From Verrucomicrobia bacterium UBA1629 (GTDB lineage: Bacteria; Verrucomicrobiota; Kiritimatiellia; RFP12; UBA1067): a stretch of 28,945 nt of DNA. Positions 19,934 through 27,807 of this stretch are shown here, piece after piece. The notes below the pieces were generated by a model. It did no database searches, was not told the origin of the DNA, and saw only the letters and a program-made list of their open reading frames with translations. The stretch covers positions 1 to 28,945 of the forward strand of contig DCMF01000019.1 in the NCBI GenBank assembly GCA_002321305.1. The letters run 5' to 3'. Made by a program: the position numbers and the translations under genes. Position 1 is the stretch's first letter, and each line of letters begins with the position of its first letter.

Positions 19934-20667
19934 ACATCAAGTTTTTCGCGCCGACGAACCCGTTCGCGACGCTGGAGGAGGAGTGGGAACTCCAGGGCAA
20001 CAACGCCAGCGACGCATTCCAGATGGCGACCGCGCTCGGGAGTGACGGCGACTTCCTGCGCGGCGCGCAGTACGACGGCAAGAAGACCATCAGCCTCTCG
20101 TTCATCAGCAAGAAGACCGAGGGCGACTTCACCCTCCAGCTGGACGACGCGGCGACCCTTGCGGCGGGCATCGTGGCGACGGTCGGATCACTCGCCTACC
20201 ACATCGACACCATCGGCATCAGCTACTCGCAGACGGCGCAGCCCAAGCTCGACATCTCGGCGCACGCCCACCTCTCCGGCAAGGGGCACGGGCCGACGGC
20301 ATCCGGCGGCGACGGCGGATGCCGCGTCTACCTGCCCTCGCTGACGTTCCCCGCGCTCGACATCGGGTGCCCGGCGACGCTCGGCGCGGCCTTCACGCTG
20401 TCCGAGGGCTGCCAGCTCGCGCTCCGCTCGGTCAGCTACCGCCTTCAGGTGAACCACATCGACGTGCCCGACCGCATCGGCCAGCACCTCGCGGGCGACA
20501 ACCACGACGGCACGGAGACGCTGTCGGTCGAGTTCACGGGCGAGTTCGACGACGGCGACTTCACGCTCGGCGCGGGCTGGTTCCGCGACTCCACCGCGAC
20601 GCCGCGCAACAACACGGGCGTCAACACCACGACGCTCCAGCTGACGCACCACGTCGCGCACCGCTAA
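19930..20667 (+). CDS. Putative tail tube / major tail protein
   Basis: This is a 245-residue protein, beta-rich and low in charge clusters. Segments include NIKFFAPTNPFATLEEEWEL, KTISLSFISKKTEGDFTLQL, AYHIDTIGISYSQTAQPKLD, and near the C-terminus ETLSVEFTGEFDDGDFTLGA and TTTLQLTHHVAHR. Alternating strand pairs with a repeated 'SLSF/SVEF...GDFTL' phrase suggest an internally repeated beta-sandwich, as expected for a tail-tube subunit. The position after terminator-like genes and before chaperone and tape-measure candidates supports this. AAGGA and an ATGA overlap fix the start. Confidence 0.6.
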   Translation: MNIKFFAPTNPFATLEEEWELQGNNASDAFQMATALGSDGDFLRGAQYDGKKTISLSFISKKTEGDFTLQLDDAATLAAGIVATVGSLAYHIDTIGISYSQTAQPKLDISAHAHLSGKGHGPTASGGDGGCRVYLPSLTFPALDIGCPATLGAAFTLSEGCQLALRSVSYRLQVNHIDVPDRIGQHLAGDNHDGTETLSVEFTGEFDDGDFTLGAGWFRDSTATPRNNTGVNTTTLQLTHHVAHR

Positions 20668-20687
20668 AGGGACGGAGGCCCGACACG

Positions 20688-21437
20688 ATGGCGAAGCACC
20701 CCCACTTCGCGAACGCGCTCCGCGACCTGAAGGAGCGGTTCGGCGTCGACGCCTCGGCGCTCACGCCCGACGAGACGTTCGAGCTCGTCGAGTGCGTGCG
20801 GCGCATCGAGAACCCGTTTGCGGAGGTCAACGCCGATGCGGTCGGGTTTCCCGTGAAGGTCTGCGAGGGACTTTACCTCTGGCGGCTCTCCGCCGGGGCG
20901 AGCGCGTGGCTCGACGAGTTCGCGGCACGGTGGTGGGGCGACGCGCGCCACGACAGGCAGTATTTCTGGGCGGTCTGCTACGCGCTCGCGAACGCGCGCC
21001 GCCGCGAGGCGTTCGCCGCGCTCGACACGCCGGAAGCCGCCCACAGGGCCATCCGCGCGTTCGTCCTGAAGTGCCCCGCCACAGAGCGGGAGATGGCCGA
21101 CGCCGTGGACAGGGCGCTCGGACGCGCCCCCGACCCGGACGACCCGAAGAGCGGGCGCGCGCCCTCCGCCGAGGGCGGCGTGGACTGGTCGCGGCTCGTC
21201 GCCCGGCTGGAGGGCCAGAGCGGAATCCGCGCCGAGGAATGGCTCTGGGGACGCTCGGCCAGCTACACCATCCGCGCGTACAACGACCTCGCGGCGTTCG
21301 CGCGCCGCTACGGCATGGCGACGGGCGGGAACAGCGAGCGCATGACCGACCTCCTCGACGAGGCCTTCAACCACCTGGCGCGCGTCAAGGCGCGCATCGG
21401 GCGGCGGCTCTCCGCCGCCGGAAAGGGGTGCGCGTGA
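20688..21437 (+). CDS. Putative tail assembly protein between tube and tape measure
   Basis: This is a 249-residue helical protein that I do not recognise by family. Segments include LKERFGVDASALTPDETFEL, YLWRLSAGASAWLDEFAARW, YFWAVCYALANARRREAF and TDLLDEAFNHLARVKARIG. It lies exactly where tail assembly chaperones are normally encoded, immediately upstream of the tape measure. I see no slippery sequence, so a translational frameshift product is not supported. GGAGG lies 9 bases before ATG 20688. Its stop overlaps the GTG of the tape-measure gene (GTGA). Confidence 0.6.
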   Translation: MAKHPHFANALRDLKERFGVDASALTPDETFELVECVRRIENPFAEVNADAVGFPVKVCEGLYLWRLSAGASAWLDEFAARWWGDARHDRQYFWAVCYALANARRREAFAALDTPEAAHRAIRAFVLKCPATEREMADAVDRALGRAPDPDDPKSGRAPSAEGGVDWSRLVARLEGQSGIRAEEWLWGRSASYTIRAYNDLAAFARRYGMATGGNSERMTDLLDEAFNHLARVKARIGRRLSAAGKGCA

Positions 21438-23896
21438 TCTCCGACGAAGAGCAGCGGATGGTCTGGACGGTCGGCCTGCGGGACGACCTCTCCGGAGGGC
21501 TGGAGGGCATCATGTCGGAGGCCGAGCGGCTTCAGCGCAAGCTCTCCGGCGCATTCGACGGCTTTCAGGACTACCACGACAAGATCGACGCCGTCCTCGA
21601 CATCATCGGCAAGGGCCTCGAACGGCTCGGCGTCAGCGAGGAGACAGCCGCCAAGGCCCTTCGCCAGCTGGAGGCCGGGTTCGGGCGGTTCGTGGACGAC
21701 GTCGCCCCAGCGAGGGACGTGCTGGAGGGCTTCGCCGAGACGCTGCGGGGCGCGGGCGTCGGCGGCGCTGATTTCGTCAAGTGCATGGTGCCGCTCACGG
21801 AGGCCCTGCGCTCCGTCTGGGAGCCGACCGACAAGGCGGCGGAGGTCTTCGACGGCCTGAAGGGCCGACTGGAGGAGCTGGGCGTCCCGACGGGGATCTG
21901 GAAGGACGAGCTGGACGGGCTGGAGAAGAAGATCGACGCCTTCACGCGCTCCGGCGAGGGCGCAGGCGAGCTGCTGAAGGATTCGCGCGAGCTGTTCGCG
22001 CAGATGGTCGAGAACAAGGACGACATCGACGGGCTGGTCGAGGCCGTGCGGCGGCTGACGGACGCCGAGAAGATACAGGCCGAGGAGGCGGCAAAGGCGG
22101 CGCGGGCGCAAGAGGAGGCCGCGCGCAGGGCCGCAGCGGCAAAGGCCGCAGCCGAGCGGGAGGCCCGCAGGGCGGCGGAGAGAGCGGCCCGCGAGGCGCA
22201 GCGCGCGGAAGCGGCGACCCGCGCGTCCGTGTCGCGGCTCGGACGGGCCGTGCATCTCGCGACGGGGGTCATGAGCGGGAACCTGTATTCGCTCACGCGC
22301 GCGCTCACCCTCGTCGCCGACAAGTTCAAGTTCCTCGGCCTCTCCGCCGGGATCGTCACGGGCATCGGCGCCATCGGGGCGGCGGTCGGCGGCGTCGTGG
22401 CGACATTCCAGCGGTGGAAGGCCAAGGCCGACGAGGTTCAGCGCAAGCTGTCGGAGCTGCGAGAGGCCGACTTCACGGCGCACCTCGCGAAGATGCGCGA
22501 CGCGCAGAGGGAGCTGAACGACGAGCTTGCCAAGACCGTCAGCGGCATCGACAAGAGCCTCGCGCTCGACCAGCGGGAGCTGGAGCTCGCGCAGGAGAGG
22601 ATCAAGGCACAGATCGAACTCAACCGCCAGAAGGCGCTCGAAGGCAAGGACGGCGAGGACGCGGCGCGCATCAACCGCGAGGCGGACGCCCTTCTCCTGT
22701 CCGCCGACCGACAGGCGGCGGACGCGCGCCTCTCCCTGCAGATCGCGGCGGCGCAGGGCAAGGCGGACGCGCTCAGGAAGATTCTGGAGAAGTACGACGG
22801 CGCGGAGAAGACCGTCACGACGATCACGACAGACAGAGGGCGCACGTTCGCCTATGCGCAGGGCGACGACCTCGCCAAGCTCCTGAACGGGGAGCGCATC
22901 GCGGGCGCCAAGGGGGAGAAGGTCAGGGACGGCGGGCTCGTCAACCAGCTCCAGTTCGAGTTCAACGGCGCGAACGCGGACGAGGCGGCCATCTACAACA
23001 GGCACCTCAAGAGGCTCGTCGAGGAGAGGCTGGAGCCCCACTACAGGCGGCTGGCCGCGCTGGAGACCGCGCCCTTTCCCAACGACCCGCGCGCAGAGGA
23101 GGGACGGAAAAAGGCCATCGAACAGGCGAAGCGCGAGCTGGAGCTGGCGCGGCGCGACTACGCCCAGCGCGTCCCGCAGAGCGACGCATTCCGGCTGGCG
23201 CTCGGCGAGGACAAGGACTATGCCCGCGCCAAGAGGCACGTGCAGGATCTCAAGGCGCAGCTGGAGACCGCCACCGCCGCGCGCGACAGGCTGAAGGAGG
23301 CCATCGCGGACGCCGAGAGCCGGGAGGACGCGCTCTGGGACACGCTCGACACCGAGGAGCGCAAGGCGGACATTGCCGTCGAGGTCGAGCGGCGCAAGCA
23401 GGACAGGCTGGCGCAGGTGCGTGAGGAGGCGGCGCGCAAGGAGGAGGCCCGCGCCCTCGCCGGGCAGCGCGCGGAGGCCGTCGGCGACCTCGGCGACGCA
23501 GGGGGGCGGCTGATGGCGGCGCGCGAGCAGGTCGCGACGGCGTGGGGCTGGTACCGCGACAAGCGCGCCCTGCGCGGTCAGATCAGGGAATGGGAGGCCG
23601 ATGCGAAAGCGCGGGCGCGGTACGCGGAGGACTACCGCTCGCTCACGCACGGGCGCGCGGCCGACCTGTTCGCAGAGGCGCGGCATCTCCAGCGGTGGGG
23701 GCACGAGGACAGGCTGGAGGAGCGCATCGGCGAGTGGCGGCGGAAGAAGATGCTCTCGCTCAACGAGGAGGCCACGATGCGCGTCGCGCTCGCACAGGAC
23801 GAGGAGCGGCGGGCGGGCGAGGCCGTCGAGAGCATCGACCGCACGCTCCAGCGCATCGACGGCAACATCGCGAAGGTTCTGACAATGGAGGGATGA
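21434..23896 (+). CDS. Putative tail tape measure protein
   Basis: This is an 820-residue protein starting at GTG 21434, coupled to the upstream stop as GTGA. It is dominated by charged Ala-rich heptads. The most extreme run is about residues 213-262 (EEAAKAARAQEEAARRAAAA and following), with further coiled coils over about 340-430 and 540-700. A single hydrophobic segment, FLGLSAGIVTGIGAIGAAVG, sits near residues 296-324, a feature of tape measures that insert in the host membrane. Length sets tail length; at roughly 1.5 A per residue, 820 residues would correspond to about 120 nm. No lysozyme or peptidase motif is visible. Confidence 0.75.
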   Translation: MISDEEQRMVWTVGLRDDLSGGLEGIMSEAERLQRKLSGAFDGFQDYHDKIDAVLDIIGKGLERLGVSEETAAKALRQLEAGFGRFVDDVAPARDVLEGFAETLRGAGVGGADFVKCMVPLTEALRSVWEPTDKAAEVFDGLKGRLEELGVPTGIWKDELDGLEKKIDAFTRSGEGAGELLKDSRELFAQMVENKDDIDGLVEAVRRLTDAEKIQAEEAAKAARAQEEAARRAAAAKAAAEREARRAAERAAREAQRAEAATRASVSRLGRAVHLATGVMSGNLYSLTRALTLVADKFKFLGLSAGIVTGIGAIGAAVGGVVATFQRWKAKADEVQRKLSELREADFTAHLAKMRDAQRELNDELAKTVSGIDKSLALDQRELELAQERIKAQIELNRQKALEGKDGEDAARINREADALLLSADRQAADARLSLQIAAAQGKADALRKILEKYDGAEKTVTTITTDRGRTFAYAQGDDLAKLLNGERIAGAKGEKVRDGGLVNQLQFEFNGANADEAAIYNRHLKRLVEERLEPHYRRLAALETAPFPNDPRAEEGRKKAIEQAKRELELARRDYAQRVPQSDAFRLALGEDKDYARAKRHVQDLKAQLETATAARDRLKEAIADAESREDALWDTLDTEERKADIAVEVERRKQDRLAQVREEAARKEEARALAGQRAEAVGDLGDAGGRLMAAREQVATAWGWYRDKRALRGQIREWEADAKARARYAEDYRSLTHGRAADLFAEARHLQRWGHEDRLEERIGEWRRKKMLSLNEEATMRVALAQDEERRAGEAVESIDRTLQRIDGNIAKVLTMEG

Positions 23897-23900
23897 GGCA

Positions 23901-24359
23901 ATGGCGTGGATTGCGAAGGGAAGCGGCGGGTACGTGCTCGTCTCGCGGGAGTGCAACATCGTCGTGCTGCGCGACGAGTACATCCCGGTCGGCTACTACC
24001 TGAACACGTGGAAGCTGGACGAGAACGGCGAGCGCGAGGTGGACGAGGACGGCAACGAGATCCGGGTCACGGAGTTCCACCAGACGGGCACGGTCAACGT
24101 CCGCTGCCGCGTCAGGGAGACCGTGACGGTCGAGGAGTGGCGCGGATGCACCGAGGAGTCCGCCTCGGCGCTCGGAGTCGGCACGCTCGGCGGCGAGACG
24201 GTCAGCGACGACCGGACGGTCGGCGTCTGGCGGAACGGCATCGCGTGGTGCGAGGTGCCGTGCTGCATCGGCACGGTGACGCGCGTGAGCGCGCGCCGCG
24301 CCAACGAGGCGGGCGGCTGGACGGTCACGCAGACGACCACGGTGACGGAGCAGGCGTAG
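23901..24359 (+). CDS. Hypothetical tail-tip protein
   Basis: This is a 152-residue protein rich in beta-strand and in cysteine (NIVVLRDEYIPVGYYLNTW, VNVRCRVRETVTVEEWRGCT, AWCEVPCCIGTVTRVS). I do not recognise it. A repeated 'TVT/ETV' phrase suggests a beta-sheet structural domain. It lies 4 bases after the tape measure and 2 bases before the fibre-like gene, so a baseplate or tail-tip component is likely. GGAGG/GAGG lies upstream. Confidence 0.6.
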   Translation: MAWIAKGSGGYVLVSRECNIVVLRDEYIPVGYYLNTWKLDENGEREVDEDGNEIRVTEFHQTGTVNVRCRVRETVTVEEWRGCTEESASALGVGTLGGETVSDDRTVGVWRNGIAWCEVPCCIGTVTRVSARRANEAGGWTVTQTTTVTEQA

Positions 24360-24361
24360 GC

Positions 24362-25489
24362 ATGGGCGCGCATCTCTTCAACAGGTTCTCCGGCGGGCTT
24401 GCGCTCCGCCTCATCCGGGCCAGCTGGCTCAACAAGGTCGCCGACCTCTGGAACTACGCGCGGGGCGGGCACTGCATCAACTGGACGATCCCCGACAACC
24501 CCGGCCCGGAGAACGGGCCAAGGGTCGATCTCGACATGGGCGCGCTCGAAGTCGAGCTGACGGCGCGCGGATACGCCAAGACCGGGCAGACGCTCCGCCT
24601 CGCCCCGAACAGGGTCAACCTAAAGGACAGGTATTCGGACAACGACACGGTCGCGGACGTCGCGAAGTTCGCGCCCGCCGCGCCGGACGGGGCGGACGCC
24701 TACGCCGGGACGGAGACGGACGAGTTCAGGGTTCTTCGCATCGGCAAGTCCGGCATGGCCGCGCGCGCCGACCACAGGCACCCGTTCGTGGACTGCCCGG
24801 CCAGGAAAGTCCAGGTCGTCGTCGGCAAGGGGCAGACCGGCAGCGACCTCTGCCAGACGCTCCAGTCGCTCTACGACAGCGGCGAGCTCGGCGGAGGCGG
24901 CGGCATGGGCGAGCCGACGGAATACGACGGACGGCCCGCTGGCTGGATCCTGTACTGGATCCCCGGCTCGTCCGGCTCTGCGGGTACGCTCGCCTACACG
25001 AAGCAGGGGCTGACGGCGGGCGACATCGCGGGGCTGAACATACCGGACGCGGCGGCGATTGCGGAAGACGTCAGGAACCAGCTGAAGGCGGACATCGAGA
25101 ACATCAAGGACGAGGTGACGTCCGCAGCGGAGGAAGCCGCGAAAGCGGCGGCGGAAGAGGCGGCCAACGCGGCCATTGAGGAATACAGCTCGCAGCTCGG
25201 AACGCAGATCGAGGACGCGCTCGCCGCCGCAGAGGAGCTGAACGGCAAGCTGGAGGCGTTCTCGAACGTGGACGAGAAGATCCAGCAGTTCAAGGACGAG
25301 ACCGACCTGAGCAGCTACCTCAAGACCGCCGACGCGGAGGCGACCTACGCCAAGAGGGACGAGGTGGAGCAGAAGCTGGGCGCGTACAGGATCGCGGGCA
25401 TCTCCGGCTCGCCGGCAGACGCCTACGTCTCGATCACGTTCGAGCCCATCGGCGGCGGACAGCCCGTGACGTATCAGCTGGCCATGTAG
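24362..25489 (+). CDS. Tail fibre-like protein with coiled-coil stalk
   Basis: This is a 375-residue protein. The N-terminal part (MGAHLFNRFSGGLALRLIRA) could be an anchoring domain. The middle contains KSGMAARADHRHPFVDC, a D-H-x-H-P motif often seen in phage fibre proteins, and PAGWILYWIPGSSGSAGTLA. A long Ala/Glu coiled coil (about residues 245-310) leads to SSYLKTADAEATYAKRDEVE, a Y-L-x-T-x-D-A...Y-x-K repeat typical of fibre stalks. The C-terminus, YVSITFEPIGGGQPVTYQLA followed by M, matches the end of the small membrane protein at 26941. Its last bases overlap the convergent Mrr gene. Confidence 0.7.
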   Translation: MGAHLFNRFSGGLALRLIRASWLNKVADLWNYARGGHCINWTIPDNPGPENGPRVDLDMGALEVELTARGYAKTGQTLRLAPNRVNLKDRYSDNDTVADVAKFAPAAPDGADAYAGTETDEFRVLRIGKSGMAARADHRHPFVDCPARKVQVVVGKGQTGSDLCQTLQSLYDSGELGGGGGMGEPTEYDGRPAGWILYWIPGSSGSAGTLAYTKQGLTAGDIAGLNIPDAAAIAEDVRNQLKADIENIKDEVTSAAEEAAKAAAEEAANAAIEEYSSQLGTQIEDALAAAEELNGKLEAFSNVDEKIQQFKDETDLSSYLKTADAEATYAKRDEVEQKLGAYRIAGISGSPADAYVSITFEPIGGGQPVTYQLAM

Positions 25490-26430
25490 GGACTGACGCT
25501 ATTGCTTGCAAACAGCTGCGGCCACCGCTTGGCGAGCTTCGCCCTGTGCTGCCAGACGAGCGCGGCGATGCGGTCGCCGTCGACCTCGGTGATGAAATGC
25601 TCCCTTGCGAATTTCCTGGCCGCGTCCGTCAGCCCCGAATAGGAGAAGACCACGCCCATCTCGCCGTCGTTCAGCGCGCCGCGCAGCTGCCGCAGCACGT
25701 CGGCACCCATTGCCGTGTTGCGGCACTTGGCCTGAATCTTCGCGGTCTGCGTGAAGAGGTCACACGTTCGCCGCGCGATGATGTCAACGCCGCCGTCCCC
25801 TGTCCGGCCCGTCAGCTCGACCGTGAAGCCGTAGAGGCGAAGGAGGTCTGCGACAAGGTTCTCGAACTCAACCCCGTCCAGCTTCTCGTAGATGCTGTGC
25901 CTGACCAGTTCAGCGCCACTCCTTTTCGGCTCCTTGTCGATTTCGCCCTCGGCCACGCCCCTGAAGAAGCCGGCCTTTTCGCCGTCCATTTTCCAGAACG
26001 TGGACAGGCAGCTCAACGAGTTCCGCGCGTCTGGCCGGACGTCGGATCGGCTCATCTTCACGATCCACCTAACGCGGCGCTGTTGCCTGTAGATGCTGGC
26101 CGAGGGCTCGTACCTGTAATTGCCGACGATCCTGCCGATGTGGACGTCGCGCGTGCCCGGCATCGGGTAGACCACGTAGTCGCCGATCCTCGCCTCCCAC
26201 GCGAAGCGCAGAATCTGCCCGGCAGCGTTTGCGATGGCCTGCCTCGTCTCGCCATAGTCCTTGCGCAGTTTTGCATACGCGGCCTTGAACGCCGTCCGCT
26301 CGCGCGGCATTTTCGAGAGGTCGCCGATCTCCTCCCATCCAAGAGCGATGCACTTCCTCTCGATGAGGAGGTACGGCTCGTGCTTTGCGTGGATTCCCCA
26401 CACGCAGGGTTGCCTGTCTTTTCCTGTCAT
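25474..26430 (-). CDS. Mrr-type restriction endonuclease (moron)
   Basis: This 318-residue protein is the only convincing minus-strand gene. The C-terminal Mrr catalytic domain is intact: a helix with E190 (VEFENLVADLLRLYGF), GDGGVDIIARR with D216, IQAKCRN with Q233-x-K235, and GVVFSYSGLTDAARKFA. The N-terminal ~130 residues (CVWGIHAKHEPYLLIERKCI then ALGWEEIGDLSK, and later GDYVVYPMPGTRDVHIGRIV) fit the COG4127 group of predicted Mrr-like nucleases. The start at 26430 is chosen because TGGTATAATGCGCCC abuts it. No Shine-Dalgarno site exists, so leaderless translation is likely. Mrr enzymes often cut modified DNA. It probably excludes competing phages. Its C-terminal codons overlap the fibre gene's end by 16 bases. 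Confidence 0.88.
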   Translation of the reverse strand: MTGKDRQPCVWGIHAKHEPYLLIERKCIALGWEEIGDLSKMPRERTAFKAAYAKLRKDYGETRQAIANAAGQILRFAWEARIGDYVVYPMPGTRDVHIGRIVGNYRYEPSASIYRQQRRVRWIVKMSRSDVRPDARNSLSCLSTFWKMDGEKAGFFRGVAEGEIDKEPKRSGAELVRHSIYEKLDGVEFENLVADLLRLYGFTVELTGRTGDGGVDIIARRTCDLFTQTAKIQAKCRNTAMGADVLRQLRGALNDGEMGVVFSYSGLTDAARKFAREHFITEVDGDRIAALVWQHRAKLAKRWPQLFASNSVSPYMAS

Positions 26431-26445
26431 GGGCGCATTATACCA
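26430..26445 (-). promoter_or_regulatory. Extended -10 promoter of the Mrr gene, leaderless
   Basis: On the minus strand the sequence reads TGGTATAATGCGCCC directly before the ATG. TGnTATAAT is an ideal extended -10 element. The expected transcription start falls on or next to the A of the ATG, so the mRNA should be leaderless. No well-spaced -35 hexamer is seen; TTGTCA lies only 9 bases upstream of TATAAT. Confidence 0.65.
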
Positions 26446-26451
26446 AACGGA

Positions 26452-26464
26452 TGACAATCCGGCC
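26452..26464 (+). repeat. Recurrent intergenic element TGACAATCCGGCC
   Basis: This is a copy of TGACAAnCnGGCC in the divergent gap between the Mrr gene and the gene at 26483. Here it also forms a small hairpin, CGGAT-GACA-ATCCG. It lies 31 bases before the rightward ATG, with AGGAGA between. Confidence 0.5.
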
Positions 26465-26482
26465 TCTGTCAGGAGAACTGTC

Positions 26483-26944
26483 ATGGAGCAGAACAACGGA
26501 GAGATATTCACGAACGGGCGCAGGGCCACGAGCGCGCTCGAAAAACTTCAGGTGTGGCAGAACAGCTCGGCTGTGTTCTTCGTCCACGCGCCGGACGGCG
26601 TCTCGTCCGTCCGGTTCGTCGTCGGGGACGAGCCCGTCGAGGCCAAGTACGAGCCGGGGAGGCGATGCTGGCGCGTCTACGTCCAGCCGCTCCACTTTGC
26701 ACGGCCCGGCTCGTTTTGCTATACTGTCCGCGCCATTGACGAGTACGGGAACAACACCGTCCTCGGCAAGGGCACCTTGGTAGTCGTGGAGTCGCCCGTG
26801 GCCGAGGCGACCGGGAGCATCCTCCCTGCCAATGCGTATGCGTACAACCCGCTCACGCAGAAGTACCACAAGCTGTTGGCCACGCAAGACCCCGAGACGG
26901 GAATCATCGTCGTCGCGGTCAATCAGACAGGAGAAGAACCATGA
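26483..26944 (+). CDS. Tail-associated protein with Ig-like beta domain
   Basis: This is a 153-residue protein whose middle (about residues 23-105) alternates strands in the style of an immunoglobulin-like or fibronectin-like domain: LQVWQNSSAVFFVHAPDGV, VRFVVGDEPVEAKYEPG, WRVYVQPLHF, FCYTVRAIDEYGNNTVLGKG. A tail (NAYAYNPLTQKYHKLLATQD) follows. No family is recognised. Such domains commonly decorate phage tails and bind carbohydrates. AGGAGA precedes the ATG. The stop overlaps the next start (ATGA). An apparent sigma-70-type promoter lies inside the coding sequence. Confidence 0.6.
   Translation: MEQNNGEIFTNGRRATSALEKLQVWQNSSAVFFVHAPDGVSSVRFVVGDEPVEAKYEPGRRCWRVYVQPLHFARPGSFCYTVRAIDEYGNNTVLGKGTLVVVESPVAEATGSILPANAYAYNPLTQKYHKLLATQDPETGIIVVAVNQTGEEP
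26697..26725 (+). promoter_or_regulatory. Sigma-70-like promoter TTGCAC-17-TATACT inside the gene at 26483
   Basis: TTGCAC (26697-26702), exactly 17 bases, then TATACT (26720-26725) preceded by TGC (extended -10). The local T-rich stretch CGTTTTGCTATAC stands out in a GC-rich gene. It would drive the three signal/membrane-type genes from 26941 onwards independently of the late transcript. Confidence 0.45.
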
Positions 26945-27153
26945 AAACGCTCTCGTTCATCTGCGCCGCGCTGTTCGCGGCCGTCGTCATGCTCGCGCTG
27001 TCCGTGCTGGAGTACCGCAAGGCCCTCGCGGAAAGGGAAGCGTCCGGCGCGTATGTCATCACGAACGTCGTCGGCACGCCGGACGAGCCATACGTCTCGA
27101 TCACGCTTCGTGACAGGAGCGGGAAATCCCTGACCTACAAACTCGCAATGTGA
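26941..27153 (+). CDS. Small membrane protein sharing a C-terminal module with the fibre gene
   Basis: This is a 70-residue protein. Residues about 5-23 (SFICAALFAAVVMLALSVLE) form a membrane helix with a short charged N-terminus, so it is probably an inner-membrane protein. The C-terminus NVVGTPDEPYVSITLRDRSG then KSLTYKLAM closely resembles the C-terminus of the fibre-like protein at 24362-25489 (GISGSPADAYVSITFEPIGG then GQPVTYQLAM). Both genes contain the identical DNA word TACGTCTCGATCACG. Its function is unknown. It overlaps the preceding gene by ATGA and has AGGAGA upstream. Confidence 0.65.
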   Translation: MKTLSFICAALFAAVVMLALSVLEYRKALAEREASGAYVITNVVGTPDEPYVSITLRDRSGKSLTYKLAM

Positions 27154-27163
27154 CGGCACGGCC

Positions 27164-27796
27164 ATGAGAAAACCCCTTCTTGCGCTTTTCGCTTGCGGCG
27201 TCGCTCTGGCCTCCCCTGCGCAGGGGGGCTACCAGCCGATGGCCTCCAAGGCCCTGCTGGAGCGGCGCGTCTCGGAAGTCAACTCGAACATGACGGCGAA
27301 GATCGCCGAACTGAAACAGGCCATCGAGGCTTCGGCCTCAAACCTGATGGCCGCCGTCAAGCTCGCCACCGTTCCCGAAGCCTCGCGCAAGAGCCAGCAG
27401 ACGTCCGACGTCCTCTCCGAAATTCTCGGTGACGTGTTCGCGGACAACCCGAATCGCGGGCTCCGCGTTTCCGGGCCGCTGGGCGACGGCACGATCAATG
27501 CGTTCCTCGCGCACGACGGGATTGTGCGCACGCCCGCCTGTTATACCAACGCGCTCTACGACATCGCCTGCTGGGAGACGGCGACCGTCTCCGGCGACAC
27601 CACGAACTACACCTACGTTGCGACGACGGGAAGCGGCGAGCGGTTCAACCAGACGGCGTGCATGACGAACGCGCTGAACGAGTTTGTCGGAAGCCGCTAC
27701 ACGCTGTCCTGCACCACGAACAGTACACGTGCGATCACGCTCGTCGGCGTCGACCTTTCGGACGCCGCGTGCAAACTCATTCTCTCCGCCGAATAA
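27164..27796 (+). CDS. Exported hypothetical protein in the tail-fibre region
   Basis: This is a 210-residue protein with a typical N-terminal signal peptide: RK, then PLLALFACGVALA, then SPAQG, with cleavage likely after about residue 20. A helical segment follows (residues about 29-66, ALLERRVSEVNSNMTAKIAE onwards). The rest is Thr/Asn/Cys-rich and beta-like, with four or five cysteines (ACYTNALYDIACWE, QTACMTNALNEF, LSCTTNS, AACKLI) that could form disulphides in an exported protein. I recognise no family. There is no clear Shine-Dalgarno site. It may be a surface or periplasmic conversion factor or an unusual fibre component. Confidence 0.65.
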   Translation: MRKPLLALFACGVALASPAQGGYQPMASKALLERRVSEVNSNMTAKIAELKQAIEASASNLMAAVKLATVPEASRKSQQTSDVLSEILGDVFADNPNRGLRVSGPLGDGTINAFLAHDGIVRTPACYTNALYDIACWETATVSGDTTNYTYVATTGSGERFNQTACMTNALNEFVGSRYTLSCTTNSTRAITLVGVDLSDAACKLILSAE

Positions 27797-27807
27797 GGAA
27801 TCAACAG

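Noticed and set aside
21308..23983. 891-codon minus-strand ORF opposite the tape-measure gene
   Set aside because: It is a shadow of a coiled-coil gene; low-complexity codon composition keeps the antisense frame open.
26430..26460. TTGTCA as the -35 box of the Mrr promoter
   Set aside because: The spacer to TATAAT is only 9 bases; an extended -10 promoter explains the site better.
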